Assembly (NCBI RefSeq): GCF_029227915.1
Contig: NC_079886.1
Location: 17,832,501 to 17,896,500, forward strand
Direction of reading: 5' to 3'
Length of the DNA: 64,000 nt
Origin: Hydractinia symbiolongicarpus
Taxonomy: Eukaryota; Cnidaria; Hydrozoa; Anthoathecata; Hydractiniidae
Under the pieces are notes generated by a model. The model did no database searches, was not told the origin of the DNA, and worked only from the letters and a program-made list of their open reading frames with translations. Shown piece by piece: positions 39,321-51,600 of this stretch. The translations under genes were made by a program, and so were the position numbers. Positions within the stretch are counted from its first letter, which is position 1, and each line of letters opens with the position of its first letter.

Positions 39321-39895
39321 ATACAGAGTGGAATCATTAATTAGCGGACACCATTGATGAGGAGAGATTTACCTGATAATTAGAGAGGTCTGCTAAAGAG
39401 AGAGTCAACATTTTTTTAGTCATTTTTCTGACCTATCCAATTAATAGGTAATGGATATAAAAACTTTTCAAGTAAAGGCATCCATATATATTGTGGAATA
39501 ATGTAGTTTCAAGCCATTTCTTTTACATTATATTTTTTTAAAAAATCTTTATGCGAGTTTGTTTCTGTTATGTGCTTGTGAAGCCTTCCATTTTTTGCGT
39601 ATACCGATGGCGTGATCTACACTCGTGCCAGCTACATTGACTAGCCTATCGGGCTAGTTTGTAATTTGTGATAAAAAAGAAGCTAGACGAAGAAATTAAA
39701 GTTATTCAAGAGATGAAAACTAAATGTTTAAAATGACAAATTTCCCTATTATTCCTTTCGTCCGTTAATTAAAGAACTAATACAAGGCGATATGTACTCT
39801 GTTCGCTAGCTAATCGACTATCCGTTAATTAGAAATTTTAATGTAAGCTTTCGATCATTAATTAGAGGCGCCTGTTAAGAGAAATTTACTGTAGC
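39321..39895. mobile_element. Possible Tigger/pogo-like non-autonomous element
   Basis: TACAGAGTGG and CATTAATTAGCGGACAC at the left face TTAATTAGAGGCGCCTGTTAAG and a final TTACTGTA at the right. This is the style of termini used by Tigger/pogo MITEs with TA target duplications. The inverted match is poor over its length, so the boundaries are tentative. Confidence 0.35.
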
Positions 39896-40115
39896 AGTCG
39901 GCAGTCCCTTGCTTAATCTTATCACGAAGAAAAGATGTAGTTTTACTTGATATGGTTTTTCTTTTAGAACATCTCTTTAGACTTCTTGTAGAAAAATGTT
40001 TCCACAAAATGGCTTTAAGTCATTCATTTTACGCTTCTTTGCAACGAAAATATTCTTTTTCGAATTATAACACGACTCTTGACTGTGCTATCGCACATAG
40101 GTGAAACTTCTTTAT

Positions 40116-40161
40116 ACGACACATCTATCAGTTATCGAGAGATAACTGATAGATGTGTCGT
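40116..40161. repeat. Perfect 21-bp inverted repeat, 4-bp loop
   Basis: 40116-40136 and 40141-40161 are exact reverse complements around GAGA. Immediately after, at about 40167-40182, the right arm's GAGATAACTGATAGAT is repeated directly. A third partial arm copy next to a hairpin suggests a template-switch origin. Confidence 0.95.
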
Positions 40162-40533
40162 GTAAAGAGATAACTGATAGATTTATTGCGTTGTTTTGAA
40201 CTCGTTACACAGGTATAAAAGAATTATAACTGAGAAAATGATCGCAAGTTTGTAAAAACTTATTATGTATAAAGCAATATCAATATAAAACAATAAAATT
40301 AATGATAACCATATGGCTTGCAAAAAGACTAAAAAGATAGACAGCGATATATCACAATCCTTAGATTAGGAGCCGTCGTTGTTATCCCAAGCTTCGTTAT
40401 TTCGTGTACCCTTAACAAAAAGTACCGATTTAGTTACCATTTTAAACTATATACGATTATCATTATAGAAAATTGTAAAATAATCTACGGATCTGCTGGG
40501 CCTCAGATTTCCGCCCAATTTTCCGCATCGCTA

Positions 40534-40970
40534 CAGTCCGACCTGGTTACATCGGACATGCTATATAACAGACACCTTGTTATAACGGACACAAATTTTC
40601 GATGCCGTATAAACATTTTATTTGAAAATCTCGTATAACGGACACATCATTTTTTCGGGGTAAATGAATAAACACGAAAAATAAACTACTTTTATTTATG
40701 CCACACATTTGCTTACCTCAAACCAATGCATCGGACAAGGTTATCAACGGCTTTTAAACCATTCTATGATTCCACTTTCTCCATAAAGGAAGTGGCGTGT
40801 AAGAGTTTGATAAGGTCGTGACGGGTAGCTAATGACGCAGAAATATTCAAATTACATCTACATAAGTGGCTTTTCTCTGAAAAAGACCGAACCTCCATAT
40901 AGTGGACACCTGGTTATAGCGAAGATCCCTTTCAGGAACCGTAGGTGTCAGCTATAGCCAGGTTGGAGTG
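40534..40970. mobile_element. Pogo/Tigger-like MITE, 437 bp
   Basis: The left end CAGTCCGACCTGGTTAC and the right end (complement CACTCCAACCTGGCTAT) form imperfect inverted termini of about 25 bp flanked by TA on both sides. Subterminal TATAACGGACAC repeats on the left and TATAGTGGACAC on the right are typical of Tigger/pogo relatives. No transposase frame is present. Confidence 0.75.
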
Positions 40971-40972
40971 TA

Positions 40973-42273
40973 TTCCTAAAGTGATGTTCACCTACCGTTT
41001 TAAACAAAATATGGCTATTATTAAAGAGATAATAAAGATAATAAAGAAACAACTGACGGAAGCTAGGTCAAGTAGAAATTTTTTTGATCATTTTATGGGT
41101 TTTGAGAAGGAACTTCCAATCTTGTTTACACGCTTAGGCATGCTTTGTCAAGGATTACGTCTTCGCTTGTTACAACAACAAAAATAAAGAACACTTCTCT
41201 CTGAATTAGATTGACAATCTTCCCTCGTTTACGACGTCTATACACGCAGACAAATTACTTCTTGTTGGAGAGAAGCCAAAAAACAGTCGGGAAACAATAA
41301 AAACAAGTATTTGCTAGCTCTTTCCTCCGAAACTGTCAAGAAAACCAAACATCTCTTTATCGACCGCATGACGTTAACTTTGGCGGGAAATTATATAAGA
41401 CAAAAAGGAAGATCAAGATCATACAGGAAAGTAAATAAAATAAAATAATTTTCATTAAAACAATAAAATGATGGGAAATAAAAAAATCTGTTTACTGCCG
41501 GAACAGCACAAAAACCTCTAAAAATCCTCGAATCGCTAAATCTGGACTATTTTTTCTACTTTTAAAGCGTGCTCTCCAGGACGTATTAAGTACCTTTTGT
41601 GATTTAAGTAATATAGATGCCCGAAAAGCGGAACAAATAAGCTAGCGCCAGACTCCTATTAGGCTTCCTTGTTTTATCGATTTAAAGAAGTCTTGTTGGC
41701 TATAAACCTTTTTAAACCGTCGCAGAACGTGTTGTTTACTCGCCAAGATAGAACAGGTTTTTAAGTATGCTGTAGACCCAGTTTATTCCTTGAATATCTC
41801 TTTCACTTGGTACTATTCGTGTTATAAAACGTAGATTTAAAAATCACACTACGTGTAGGAGCGTTTAAATGAATTTCCCTTTTCATGCGTCACAGAATAC
41901 AGAATTAAAGCACTCAGGAGAAGCTTGATAATTGTTATAAAGTTATATATACAATAAAGCTATTATGTTTAGATTATTTTCAATTGGTGTAATTTACCTA
42001 AAAAATATCATAACTTGATGAGAAACTTAGATAAAATAGGTTACAATTAAACTGATTTTCTTCGTCATTTAACTTTTGGTTCTGTTGTCAAAAAATGCTT
42101 CAGGGTCATTTAATGCTTTTATAGCAATTTCTGGTTCTTTCAAATGCATACATTTTTGAAACATCAGTCTTTCGATATATGGTACATGTTTCACTGGACC
42201 AGCTTTTTTTATGAAAACGCATATTCTTTATCTCATTCATCTGCACAAGGAAATCAAAAATCTTCTTTGCTGA
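40973..42273. other. Intergenic, promoter-like patch
   Basis: No gene recognised. TTTGGCGGGAAA (41379-41390), an E2F-like site, is followed at once by TATATAAG (about 41392-41399), a TATA-box-like sequence. There is no recognisable gene downstream on the plus strand, so this may be chance. Confidence 0.3.
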
Positions 42274-43170
42274 TCATCCCTGTAAACCTAAAATGCGATA
42301 TAACGATTTTCGAAATTCCGGAATCTTAACAAAATATATAAAGGGATTTAAACTGGAGTTGATTGTCAACATTAGCATAGCTGTGACGTATAAAATTTGC
42401 ATGTTATATGCCGTCATAAATGGCGTCACAGTATTGATGACGTATATAATAGCCCAAGTAACAACTGTAATACCACAGACAAAATGGCACCCAATTAGGA
42501 TTGTAATCGATCGAGCTAACTTAATAACATGTTTATTGATTCGTTTACTTCTACTCTGTGCACGGCTGGATATAACAAATACTGGATTGCATTTATACGT
42601 GTTTAAATGTCTTTCTTTTTCACGTAAAATTCTCAAAATCTGCACATAGCCAACAATGAGAGAAAGAAACAGACCAATGTATACAGCTGATGTCATCAAC
42701 AAGCATTGAAATTTGCCAGCATATCGCAGCAATGGTAACGCAGTAGGAAATGACCAACTAAGCGTAATTAGAAAAATAACTTTTCTTTTCGGCATGTAAA
42801 GGGAATAATTACTCAGCTTTGTCAATAACATATATCTGTCATAAGCTGTGAGAGCCAGCGTGCAGTACGAACAGCCAATTAGAACAAACGTTAAGTTAGA
42901 GCGTATGATATCAATCTCACAATCATACCTCGCCTTCTCATCTTGTAATTGCCATGAAAAAAGAGGTGCCACAAATACACCAGTTAAAATATCAGCCACA
43001 ACTAATGATGTTAATATTTTATTGCTTTTGTTTTTTTCCAGACATGCTTTTAATATAATCAATACAATTAAGTTAGCAGTGACAGTTACTATGGAAACAA
43101 CACAAAATATAATTCCAAATAGATTGGTGACAGGCGGTGTTAATAAATTCAAATTTGGAACGCATATCAT
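42274..43170 (-). CDS. Rhodopsin-class GPCR, intronless (receptor 2)
   Basis: 298 residues in one exon on the minus strand, a paralogue of receptor 1 (38296-39297), which it faces tail-to-tail. Landmarks are LVVAD in TM2, DRY at 111-113, a Trp in TM4 and NPFIY at 275-279. TM1 has AN instead of the usual GN. TM6 again carries C-H-F-x-C (CHFVC, 228-232) in place of CWxP, TM5 lacks proline, and extracellular loop 2 is very short. The cytoplasmic loop 3 shares REKER.LN with receptor 1. The C-terminal tail is very short, unlike the roughly 35-residue tail of receptor 1. The ligand is unknown. A fragment of a further copy lies at 44368-44427. Confidence 0.9.
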   Translation of the reverse strand: MICVPNLNLLTPPVTNLFGIIFCVVSIVTVTANLIVLIILKACLEKNKSNKILTSLVVADILTGVFVAPLFSWQLQDEKARYDCEIDIIRSNLTFVLIGCSYCTLALTAYDRYMLLTKLSNYSLYMPKRKVIFLITLSWSFPTALPLLRYAGKFQCLLMTSAVYIGLFLSLIVGYVQILRILREKERHLNTYKCNPVFVISSRAQSRSKRINKHVIKLARSITILIGCHFVCGITVVTWAIIYVINTVTPFMTAYNMQILYVTAMLMLTINSSLNPFIYFVKIPEFRKSLYRILGLQG

Positions 43171-43746
43171 AATGACGTGTTTCTGTAATATATAAACCTT
43201 TTCCTTTCCTTTTCAAGTCTTCTATTTCCCTCCCTGTCTTCTTTCTTTGCCTCTCTATCCTCTATTTTTTTTCTTTAATACCATTAATAAATGTGTCCTT
43301 CTTTCCCAAACATATCGACCGATTATTTTATTTAAATAAGATAAGCAACGAATGAAGTTTCCCGCAAGTTACTGATAATGTACAGAATTACAGTTCAGAA
43401 GCATAAAATAAAAGAAAAACATGAAAATTACGTTTTAATGACAAATTATTTCCGTTACATGTTCGACGACCTTTACAACTCTCCACGCATCTGCGCGTCG
43501 GCGATGTATTTATTTATTGCGTAAAAACGAGCAATAAAGTATAATTGCGGCATATGTAGTGGTATTGTATGCAATCTTTATTTAAACAAAAAGAAGGATA
43601 TCGTAAAATGCACACGCTTATTTTGAAAAAAAATGGAGAACGACTAAAACACACTTGGATTCAGCAAAAAAAACCATTCGCTTGCAATTCCTGTGGATAG
43701 AATTGCTTCTGAGAGATAAAATTATTGCGTGATAAAAATAATCCAA
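43171..43746. other. Flank of receptor 2, no gene seen
   Basis: Presumed promoter side of receptor 2. A pyrimidine-rich stretch lies at about 43200-43290. Nothing else was recognised. Confidence 0.4.
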
Positions 43747-43874
43747 ATAATAACTATTTATTTCGGGCAATACCTCTAAATATTGACCTCTGTCACGTAT
43801 TGCCCTTACAAGCTCGGTCAATACTTTGACATCGGTCAATATTCTCCGGTATTGCCCTCATAAACAGTTATTAT
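43747..43874. mobile_element. Small MITE with GGGCAATACC termini
   Basis: ATAATAACTATTTAT..GGGCAATACC at the left and the near-complement GGTATTGCCC..ATAAACAGTTATTAT at the right form inverted termini of about 28 bp around an 80-bp core, which itself contains TATTGCCC and CAATA motifs. A related GGGCAATA hairpin lies at 44988-45019. Confidence 0.75.
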
Positions 43875-44367
43875 AGGGTTAGCTTCTGACAAATGAAAAA
43901 CGTGTAATGCGGCACGAAAAACAAGTTAAGTTCGTTAACTTATCGGTCCGGGGATAAGAGGTTGTGGGGGAGGGGGCATGTGGGTTCGATTCCATCGGGT
44001 GTTTTAAACAACGCTTTTTTGTTATGCCATTACTCGAAACTACCCCTACTACCCCTACTCTTTATAATAACGGAAATCTAATAATTTGTATTAAGATTAC
44101 CCTTAGAACTTTTATCACGGAGAAAATTCTGTAAAATTTGGGTACGTGATTAATTCAACTTTTTCGGGGTATACATGAAAATCGGTAATATCGGATTTTC
44201 GGGCAATGTTTTCATTAGAATTATGTGAAAACTGAAAAAAATCTTAGCTATCCGAAACTTAAAACAGAACGTTAAAATTCCTTCTTTAACTTAAGTAATT
44301 AAATTTTAACCAGATATAGTGGTATTTTGGACAAAATTTCAAGCGTCCGTTGACGTCACGGAAAAGT

Positions 44368-44427
44368 GCGAACACCAGTTAAAATATCATCTACAACTAA
44401 TGATGTTTTATCGCTTCCATTTTGTTC
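44368..44427 (-). pseudogene. Relic of a third GPCR (TM2 region)
   Basis: About 60 bp closely match the TM2-coding part of receptor 2 (around 42978-43035), in the same orientation. The match includes the shared ACCAGTTAAAATATCA and ACAACTAATGATGTT. Read on the minus strand it gives TSLVVDDILTGV. The flanks are unrelated and the upstream frame is broken. It appears to be the remains of a duplicated receptor gene. Confidence 0.7.
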
Positions 44428-44530
44428 CTTTCATGTCGTAATAAAAGGGTGCCCAGTTTGATTCCATTTTCAAAACTATAAAAAGAAGGGGGTGAAATCA
44501 TCCCTACCTTCCCCTACCCTGTCATAATAT

Positions 44531-44760
44531 GTAGTAAGTAAGTAAGTAAGTGGGAGTTTGGTTGGCTCTTCCTCCCCTCTATGTTACATTACCGCTAGAG
44601 TAATAGCATTGCTCTAATTTGCTTGTCAAGCCAATTGGCGATCAGTAGATGGCACTGAATGGGCTGACACTACATTGAAAGTGCGCCGGAGTGGGACTCG
44701 AACCTGAAACCTTATCATTACAAGCCGAATGCGCTACCACTACATCATATCCGCCGAAAA
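44531..44760 (-). mobile_element. tRNA-derived SINE, (TTAC)n tail
   Basis: On the minus strand the head (44755-44682) looks like a tRNA: an A-box region GTAGTGGTAGCGC, a CTTGTAA loop with a TGT (Thr-type) anticodon, and a perfect B box GGTTCGAGTCC (44694-44704 on plus). The anticodon stem does not pair, so it is not a functional tRNA. The body continues to a (TTAC)n tail, seen as GTAA repeats at 44531-44549. The length is about 230 bp. Confidence 0.8.
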
Positions 44761-44987
44761 GTTGAATACTTATCCGGGTACTGCATTTTACAAAAAATAT
44801 AACATCATAATCAGGATGTAGAAACCATAGACACTATTCCCATGGAACAGACATTCGAACTAAAAATATATATTTTTTTTGAATCGAATATCGTGTAACA
44901 TTACAGGTTTTTATCGTAGCTACAAAAAAATAAAGTAAGTTTCACTTCTTTTTTGCGTTATTTAAACTATATACACGGTTGCTATGG

Positions 44988-45019
44988 TAGCGGGCAATAC
45001 CGTGGAATATTGCCCGCTA
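44988..45019. repeat. Hairpin TAGCGGGCAATA / TATTGCCCGCTA
   Basis: Perfect 12-bp arms with an 8-bp loop. The core GGGCAATACC matches the termini of the MITE at 43747-43874, so it is likely a fragment or relative of that family. Confidence 0.8.
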
Positions 45020-48000
45020 TGATGTGAGTTCTAACCAATCACATTGCACGATTTTCGAAAATATTGATGCCGCCCTTTTACCCGGGTAATAACAATTTAT
45101 AACACTCACTAGTTTTAAATACGTAAATTTTAAGCAAAAGAGTTTTTTTACACGTACCTCCCATCACTCAATGGCATTCAAGTATTATTACCTGGTACAA
45201 CAAGAAATTGGATGAATATGGAGTATGCTGACAAATCAAAAGACTATTTAAATTTTCCCAGGACAGACATTGGTTTATATATTGCGTAAAGGACGCATTT
45301 TTTATCTTTTCTTGTATAAATGTTGATAAAGGTCCCTGCATTCCCGTCTCCAGAGCTATTTAGATTAAAGCCTTGAAAGTTTAGGGGTCGAGAATGATCT
45401 CTTTGTTGTGTTAAAATCATGTTTTAGTTTTTTTTTTTCCCTTTCATGGACCTTGCCAAAATAAATAAACCTGCAACAAAACTTTCACTAGTAGAATATA
45501 AAGCAAAATCACCGAATTTAGGAACCTCTTACCAGTATACTCTTTACTTGGTATCTGATAAAAAACTTGTATTAGCGAGTGACCAAATTTTTGTATTTTT
45601 AGAAAACTAGTGTTTAAAATCCACATACAAATATTGTTTTCTTACGTACGATTTTCTGCGCCTTTTTCTTACTTGGTTCCCCAGAAAAGTTTGGCTGGGA
45701 TTAGTCGTTTTTTCAGAGAAACACTTTTAAAGCACATTAATTGTACCCAACCTCGGTCCCAGGACTTTTTTCTCTTTCCAATATACAAGAGACAGCAAGA
45801 AAAAAAAGACGAAGTGCGCGGGGGCTGATGTTGGATTATACCTACACCCACGATGGTCAACAATCAATTAAAATTTCATTTCTTAAGAGCACTACAGACA
45901 CGATTTCAGGCGTAAGCATTATTATACGCAGGATAAGCATTTATGTTAATCTTATTCATAGGACTTCCTCAAAAAAATTAAAAACATTTTTATTTGAATT
46001 GATTGGCTACTGTTCGAAAATAAGGTTTTTGCACCGATTGCTGTAATATTCCTTGTAAATTGCATAGAGCAGCGTAATGAATAAACATGTTTTGTCAAGA
46101 GCACTCTGTTAGCAAGCTAGATGCTACCTTAATGGTACAAAGTTTTGAGGGTGGATATTGTTTCCAGAATTCTTTAACCCAACGTCGTTCCTAGGGCCTC
46201 TTTCTCGACCACCACCGATCGAATTCACAATATGCCTGGCAGCCTCGCTTTTATTAATTATGCTTAAAATTTTAGAGCAACCGCGAGTGTGAAACGAGTT
46301 GAATTACGGTCCTAACTCAAGTAATTACTAAAAATGGTAGACACTGCACATGGGGAAACAACTTGAAAAAGCTGGTGTTCATTCATATAAAATGTTATGG
46401 TTTGGTTACTCTAAAGAATGAAAAAGAGAGATTTATGTAGCTCTAGCTATATAATGGAAAAAAATGTTTTGTTCATGTAGTTCTGTATATTACATTACAA
46501 TAGTTAGCTTACCTAGTAACTGGCAGTAAAATATTTTGTTAATATTGGTGCCTTACCAGCTAAAAAGCGCAAAGGGGCACTGGGGAGACTTCCTAACCCT
46601 AAATATACGTTTTGGAGGCCTGTAACCCTAGACAAGAAATAGGAAGAATTTGGCACCTTATTATTTTTGATAAGCTCCTTAGATTTTTGGATGGGAATTA
46701 TAAATATTTTTGGAATTCCAATTATAGAATTTCCGTGAGTGAAAATGGGGTGTATGACGCAACATGAAATAACAAAAAAAGCAAATTCTGCATTAAAATG
46801 AAAATGTATATTAGATGCCCAAAACTGTAGAGATAAAGTGTAAAGGATCAATTACTACAATCTTGCTTAAAATCTTGAAAAAAAAAGATCAAATTTTAAA
46901 GATCATACACACCATCAATCAAATATTTTCAAAACAACAACAATTCTTGCTGATTTTTATGATCTTTTTGGGCCGTGGTGTTGATTGTTTCATCCGCACA
47001 CAATGCTCATTACCCGGCCTGCAAATCTGCAAAAGTTTTCGAGGTTTGTGGATTATTGATATTAGGACGCGATGAGAAGAAATAGGCTAACTTAAACACA
47101 GTTACGAAAACAAGACCTTGCGATCTGCAGCACTCTTTGTACTTTAAGGTTTTTGATAATGCTTGTGGAAGAGCAAATTCATTAAAAAATATGCTGCCAG
47201 TTGCGTTAAACCTTGGCTGCACATGAAACTTAAAGGCCCAATGTTTCTGGGTACTAACATTTTAAAATAGAAGCTTTTACTTGTGCTTTAGTTATCAGTG
47301 AACCTCCCGACAAAAATTCCCTAAAATTGTGTTGAGAACCCCCCAAAACCCCAAAACCCCAAAAAAAAAGAACAAAACAAAAAAAAGTTTCGTTGTTAAT
47401 GAGCCAGTCATTTGTAATCGCAAACTTAGAAATTAAATCTGCTGTCAAATTCTTCTCGCGATACTCATATTGGAAGAATCTGATGTTTTTATAATTTTTT
47501 CATAGCAAACCAATAAAAGTATATTGATATATTATAAATGGGTGGTCATAGCAACATGTATTAAAAATATCTAACCTGTTTAAGGTCAAGTTTTTTGCAA
47601 AAGTTTTTCATCAGCACTTTTAAGTTTTAGAGCCAGTCTCATATTAACAACTCCCTTCCAAGGACAAACTTTAATGACATAACGACAAGTAACAGATATA
47701 TGACGACCATGGAAATTTTCTTGAACTGACGTCTTATTTCTAGGATAATCTAGTGATTTTAAAAATCGTACTGAATTATCCAAAAAAAACACCTCCAAAT
47801 ACATTCCAGGGTTTAGAGGACACAGCAAACTAGAGTAATATTCAGGATTTCTCAGGACTTATGTGATTAGATTAGATGTCAAGAAAGCAATCAATCTTAA
47901 ACATTCATAATGTGGGAAATTATGGACAATAACAAGACTATATAAAATAGGGATATTATGTAATTATTCAATGTTTCCAAAGCGAATTACAAATAATTAT

Positions 48001-48641
48001 ACACAAAATTCACCTTACAATGCAAATGTGCAACACACAACACACATTCTCTGCGGTGCCAAGTTGCTGATTAAAAGACATTCAAGAAGGCTGTGGAATT
48101 ACTGTTAGTTTTAATTTTCACAAAAAAACATTACGCTTGTTAACCTACTTTGCCAGGATATAGCATATTGATCCGTCATTATTTTTTTTCAATTCAATAT
48201 TTGAAGAGATTGTGGTATTGTAGAGGTATAGAATAGGGTGAGTGGAAGAAGCTGGGAGGGAGTGTGGTTTTTATATTTTTCAATTAAAAAAATTCAAATT
48301 TTTGCGTGATTTGATGTTGTCTCACTAAAAATATGGTTTACTTAAAAAAATAATATAAAATCTAGAACAAAAAAATAAAATAAAAAAAAAATAAAATAAA
48401 AAAAAAATAAAAAAAATAGAACAGATAAGTTTGGGGAACGTAATTTAATAACAGAATAATTAAAAAAAAACACAAGAAAATACAAATTGTTTTTCTCATT
48501 ATAAAGAATAACACAAACTTGTAAGATTGCGAATTAAATAATCGTTTCCCGTCTCTACCCTAAATATACAGCCCACGAGGCTAATTTTATCATCCAATCA
48601 AATTGCGTATACATGACCACATGGAAGCATTGGTGCGTTTC
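45020..48641. other. Intergenic, dispersed repeat fragments
   Basis: No gene recognised. CCAACCTCGGTCCCAGG (45747-45763) and CCAACGTCGTTCCTAGGGCC (46179-46198) belong to the dispersed ACGAGGTTG family. An 80-codon minus-strand frame at 47586-47828 looks moderately protein-like but matches nothing I know. Runs of CCCCAAAA lie near 47340-47365, and an AAATA-rich stretch lies at about 48365-48420. Confidence 0.45.
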
Positions 48642-48647
48642 TTTATT
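48642..48647 (-). terminator. Polyadenylation signal AATAAA at the Lifeguard stop codon
   Basis: On the minus strand AATAAA overlaps the last base of the TAA stop codon. If used, the 3' UTR would be only some tens of nucleotides. Confidence 0.4.
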
Positions 48648-51600
48648 TAATTATTTCCAAATAAGGAGAGAATGAACAAGAAGATGTAAACGATATCCAC
48701 GTACAACATCATGGCGGCAAAAACGTAATCCTCAGGACTGATCTCATGTTTTTTACCACCCATGATTAACTGTGTGTCAAACGCCAGGAACTAAAAATAA
48801 CAAATAAAAATAGATTTAATAGCCGTACTATATACTTGGAAATTTTAGAGACGAGTTGCTATTAATTATAAAGTCTATCCAGTAAATTTTTTTTTAAAAA
48901 ACATGACCCAGTTCGCGAATGACATCCTCTACATTTTAGGCATTTTCCCAAATTCGGCAATTATTCTCTAAATCGCAAAATTTTTGAATTAATGTTTTTC
49001 TAAGAATCATAAAAAATAGCGCTATAGAGTCAGTAATTGAGATTTGGCAAGGAGAAGAACACAGGTACTGGGGTTTGAGAAGGCCATCATCATACATACA
49101 TATATACATAAACATACAGGGGAGAAATTTTTTTTCAATTTTCGAACAAAAGTTAAACATACGATAGGTTATGTTTTAATAATTTTTTGCTCTATTTTAT
49201 CAACACTGTCATGGTATGTCGTTTTTAAAATCCTTAGATTTCTTATAAAAAAAACCCGGGCAGGTCTCCTTTTCAAAGGTTCGCAGCATGCATTTTTTCA
49301 AAAGTTAGGCAACATTATCCCATAACCTTCTAGCGTCTGCACCAAACGGAAATAAAAGTACACTCCTTGCCTAGTATAAAATCAAATTAGTGTTTTTTTT
49401 AATAACTGACTTAGATTGCTGATTTTAGCATTTTCTAAATCAAAATGTAAGCCTATTCTCCATTACGAGAACTACGAGTTTTATCTTCCTGGTTATTACA
49501 GGTTGTCTCAGCGCCTCCGAAAAGAAAACGAAAAAGAAAAAAATAGAAGGAATCTTACCGCCATAAAAAGCATCGCACCAAGCGCAGAATACACAATATT
49601 TACAATCTAAGAAACAAAAACAATTTCCTTTACACATTATAGAGAAGAGTAAAAGCTCTAGAACATTTCAGAATTCTAGCAATTCTTTCACTTTCCTATC
49701 AAAGAGCGTCTTTAAAAAGTAATACATGTTTATGTGCAATTAAATCAGGCTGGGCTATACTTTTGCGAAAACACAATCTGGCTTACAGTATGCTTACCTT
49801 ATTAATAAAGAAACAAAAAACCCTTTTCATTTAAGATAGATCTAAGTTGACCAAACTGTGTAGTCTGTTATATCATTCACACTGCAGAAGGTTATAAAAG
49901 GAGAATGTAAGACTAGAAGTCATACCTTAATGCTACCAGAAGGAACAAAAATGGCAGCGAACAAACCAAACAGGAACAATGAGATACATGCAATAAACAA
50001 CGCACCGCTGCATACGGTAATATCATACTATAATGAATAAAAAACAAATGTTAAACATTAAAAAATATTACAGCCTGTTCGTACCGTGTTAACTTTCTTC
50101 ATGTTGAGGATAAAGCACTAAAACAAACAAGTTTTCTTTAATCCAAAATCTTATTTATAGGGGTTAATTTATTTTGACTTGCAATGAAGTTAAGCTTTAT
50201 GTATCAATCATTCTATTTTTCAGTTTTTATGCGGTTAAGGTGAAATGGTCCTGTTTTACCTTTAAAAGAACAGCAACAAAACTAAAGGTATATTTACACA
50301 AAGCAAGTTTACATAGTATAGCGGCGTTGAAAAGTCTGTGTCTTCACTCAAGAAACACACATCAAAAGCACTCGCTGAGTATATGCTTAAAAAATTTCCC
50401 TATCTGAGCCTACAAACATGTAATTGTTTACTTTGACAAATGAAATGATCATTTTCACTTTCTTTGCAAGTGACACACTTTTTTTATTATTGGTTTCTTT
50501 CAAATGACAGTAGAGATAACCAGACTTTAAAATACATGAATTGCATCGTTTTTGAATGATCTCACTGGACTTAGTTTTGCTAAATTGTCTGCCCCTCAAG
50601 GCCAACCATGGTAGCCTCTCAGGTATGCGCCACACCATGCCCTTATATGAACCTAATACATACATTATATAGCACAACCAAACTTTCTAAAACCAATGTC
50701 AATACTAGGTTTGTCATTTAAACAATACAAAAACAATGCATCAGTTCTTACCTTCGTCTGTGATGCGAATATAATAATGGCAAAACTGCAGATCTAAAGA
50801 AAATATTTGTAACAACCATTGTACACAAAAAAACATTTTTTTAACAGCAAATGTTACTGTTGCGTATGTATGTCATAATTTATAAAGCATAAATAATTCT
50901 GAAAACCTATAAATGTGAATATACTTATTTAAAGAAATGGATGGATTTATGGATCCCTCTAAAAAACCCTCTAACTGCATTTAAAGAAATGGATTTAGAG
51001 GGTTTTAATAATATATAAATCAAAAATTAAAATGAAAATAAACAGGACAGCAGGTGTTACCGGTAAGTTTTATCATAACTGTTCAGTAGAATAGGTTGAA
51101 GTATCTGAACACAATTTACCCCTTACTTCTTGTGGAGAAGATTCTCGCTGCACAAGATGTTGCTTTTAAGACTTTCTACTTAAACTACACAGAACACTTT
51201 AAATCATTTAAAAATATGTTGCTTTTTGCACAAGTTGGATTCTTAAATTATGGCGGTTATTTTCGGTTTTAAAAGAGGGTTTCTATTCAAGGGGCGCAAA
51301 GGGGGTGTCCATTCGAGGGAGCGCTCGAAGGTGGCGTTTATCAGGGGCGTCTATTAGTTTAATAAATTTTTAGATTTTTTCTCTTCCTAATGGATTATAA
51401 TGTTCAAATTAAAATTTATTAAAATTATATTTATCTAAACTATCATTAATATCGTCCAATTGTACAAAGCTTATGCAGCATCAGCTGTATTTCACTTGTG
51501 TTTGGAATCCGTTTCTATGAAAATAATTAGGGTCGAAAGTTAATATTTACATTTATTTTCAAATATTCCCAAGACATCTAACGGGGGCGTTCCTGCTGAC

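Noticed and set aside
41379-41399. E2F site plus TATA box as a promoter
   Set aside because: No gene follows on the plus strand within the next 2 kb; short motifs like this occur by chance.
43930-44010. tRNA-like sequence with a GGTTCGATTCC B box
   Set aside because: No matching A box or cloverleaf could be drawn. It may be another SINE head, but support is too weak to annotate.
44682-44755. Functional tRNA-Thr gene
   Set aside because: The A and B boxes are good, but the anticodon stem does not pair and a SINE body with a tetranucleotide tail follows.
47586-47828. 80-residue minus-strand ORF
   Set aside because: Composition is plausible, but there are no splice sites, motifs or neighbours to support it; it lies in repeat-rich sequence.
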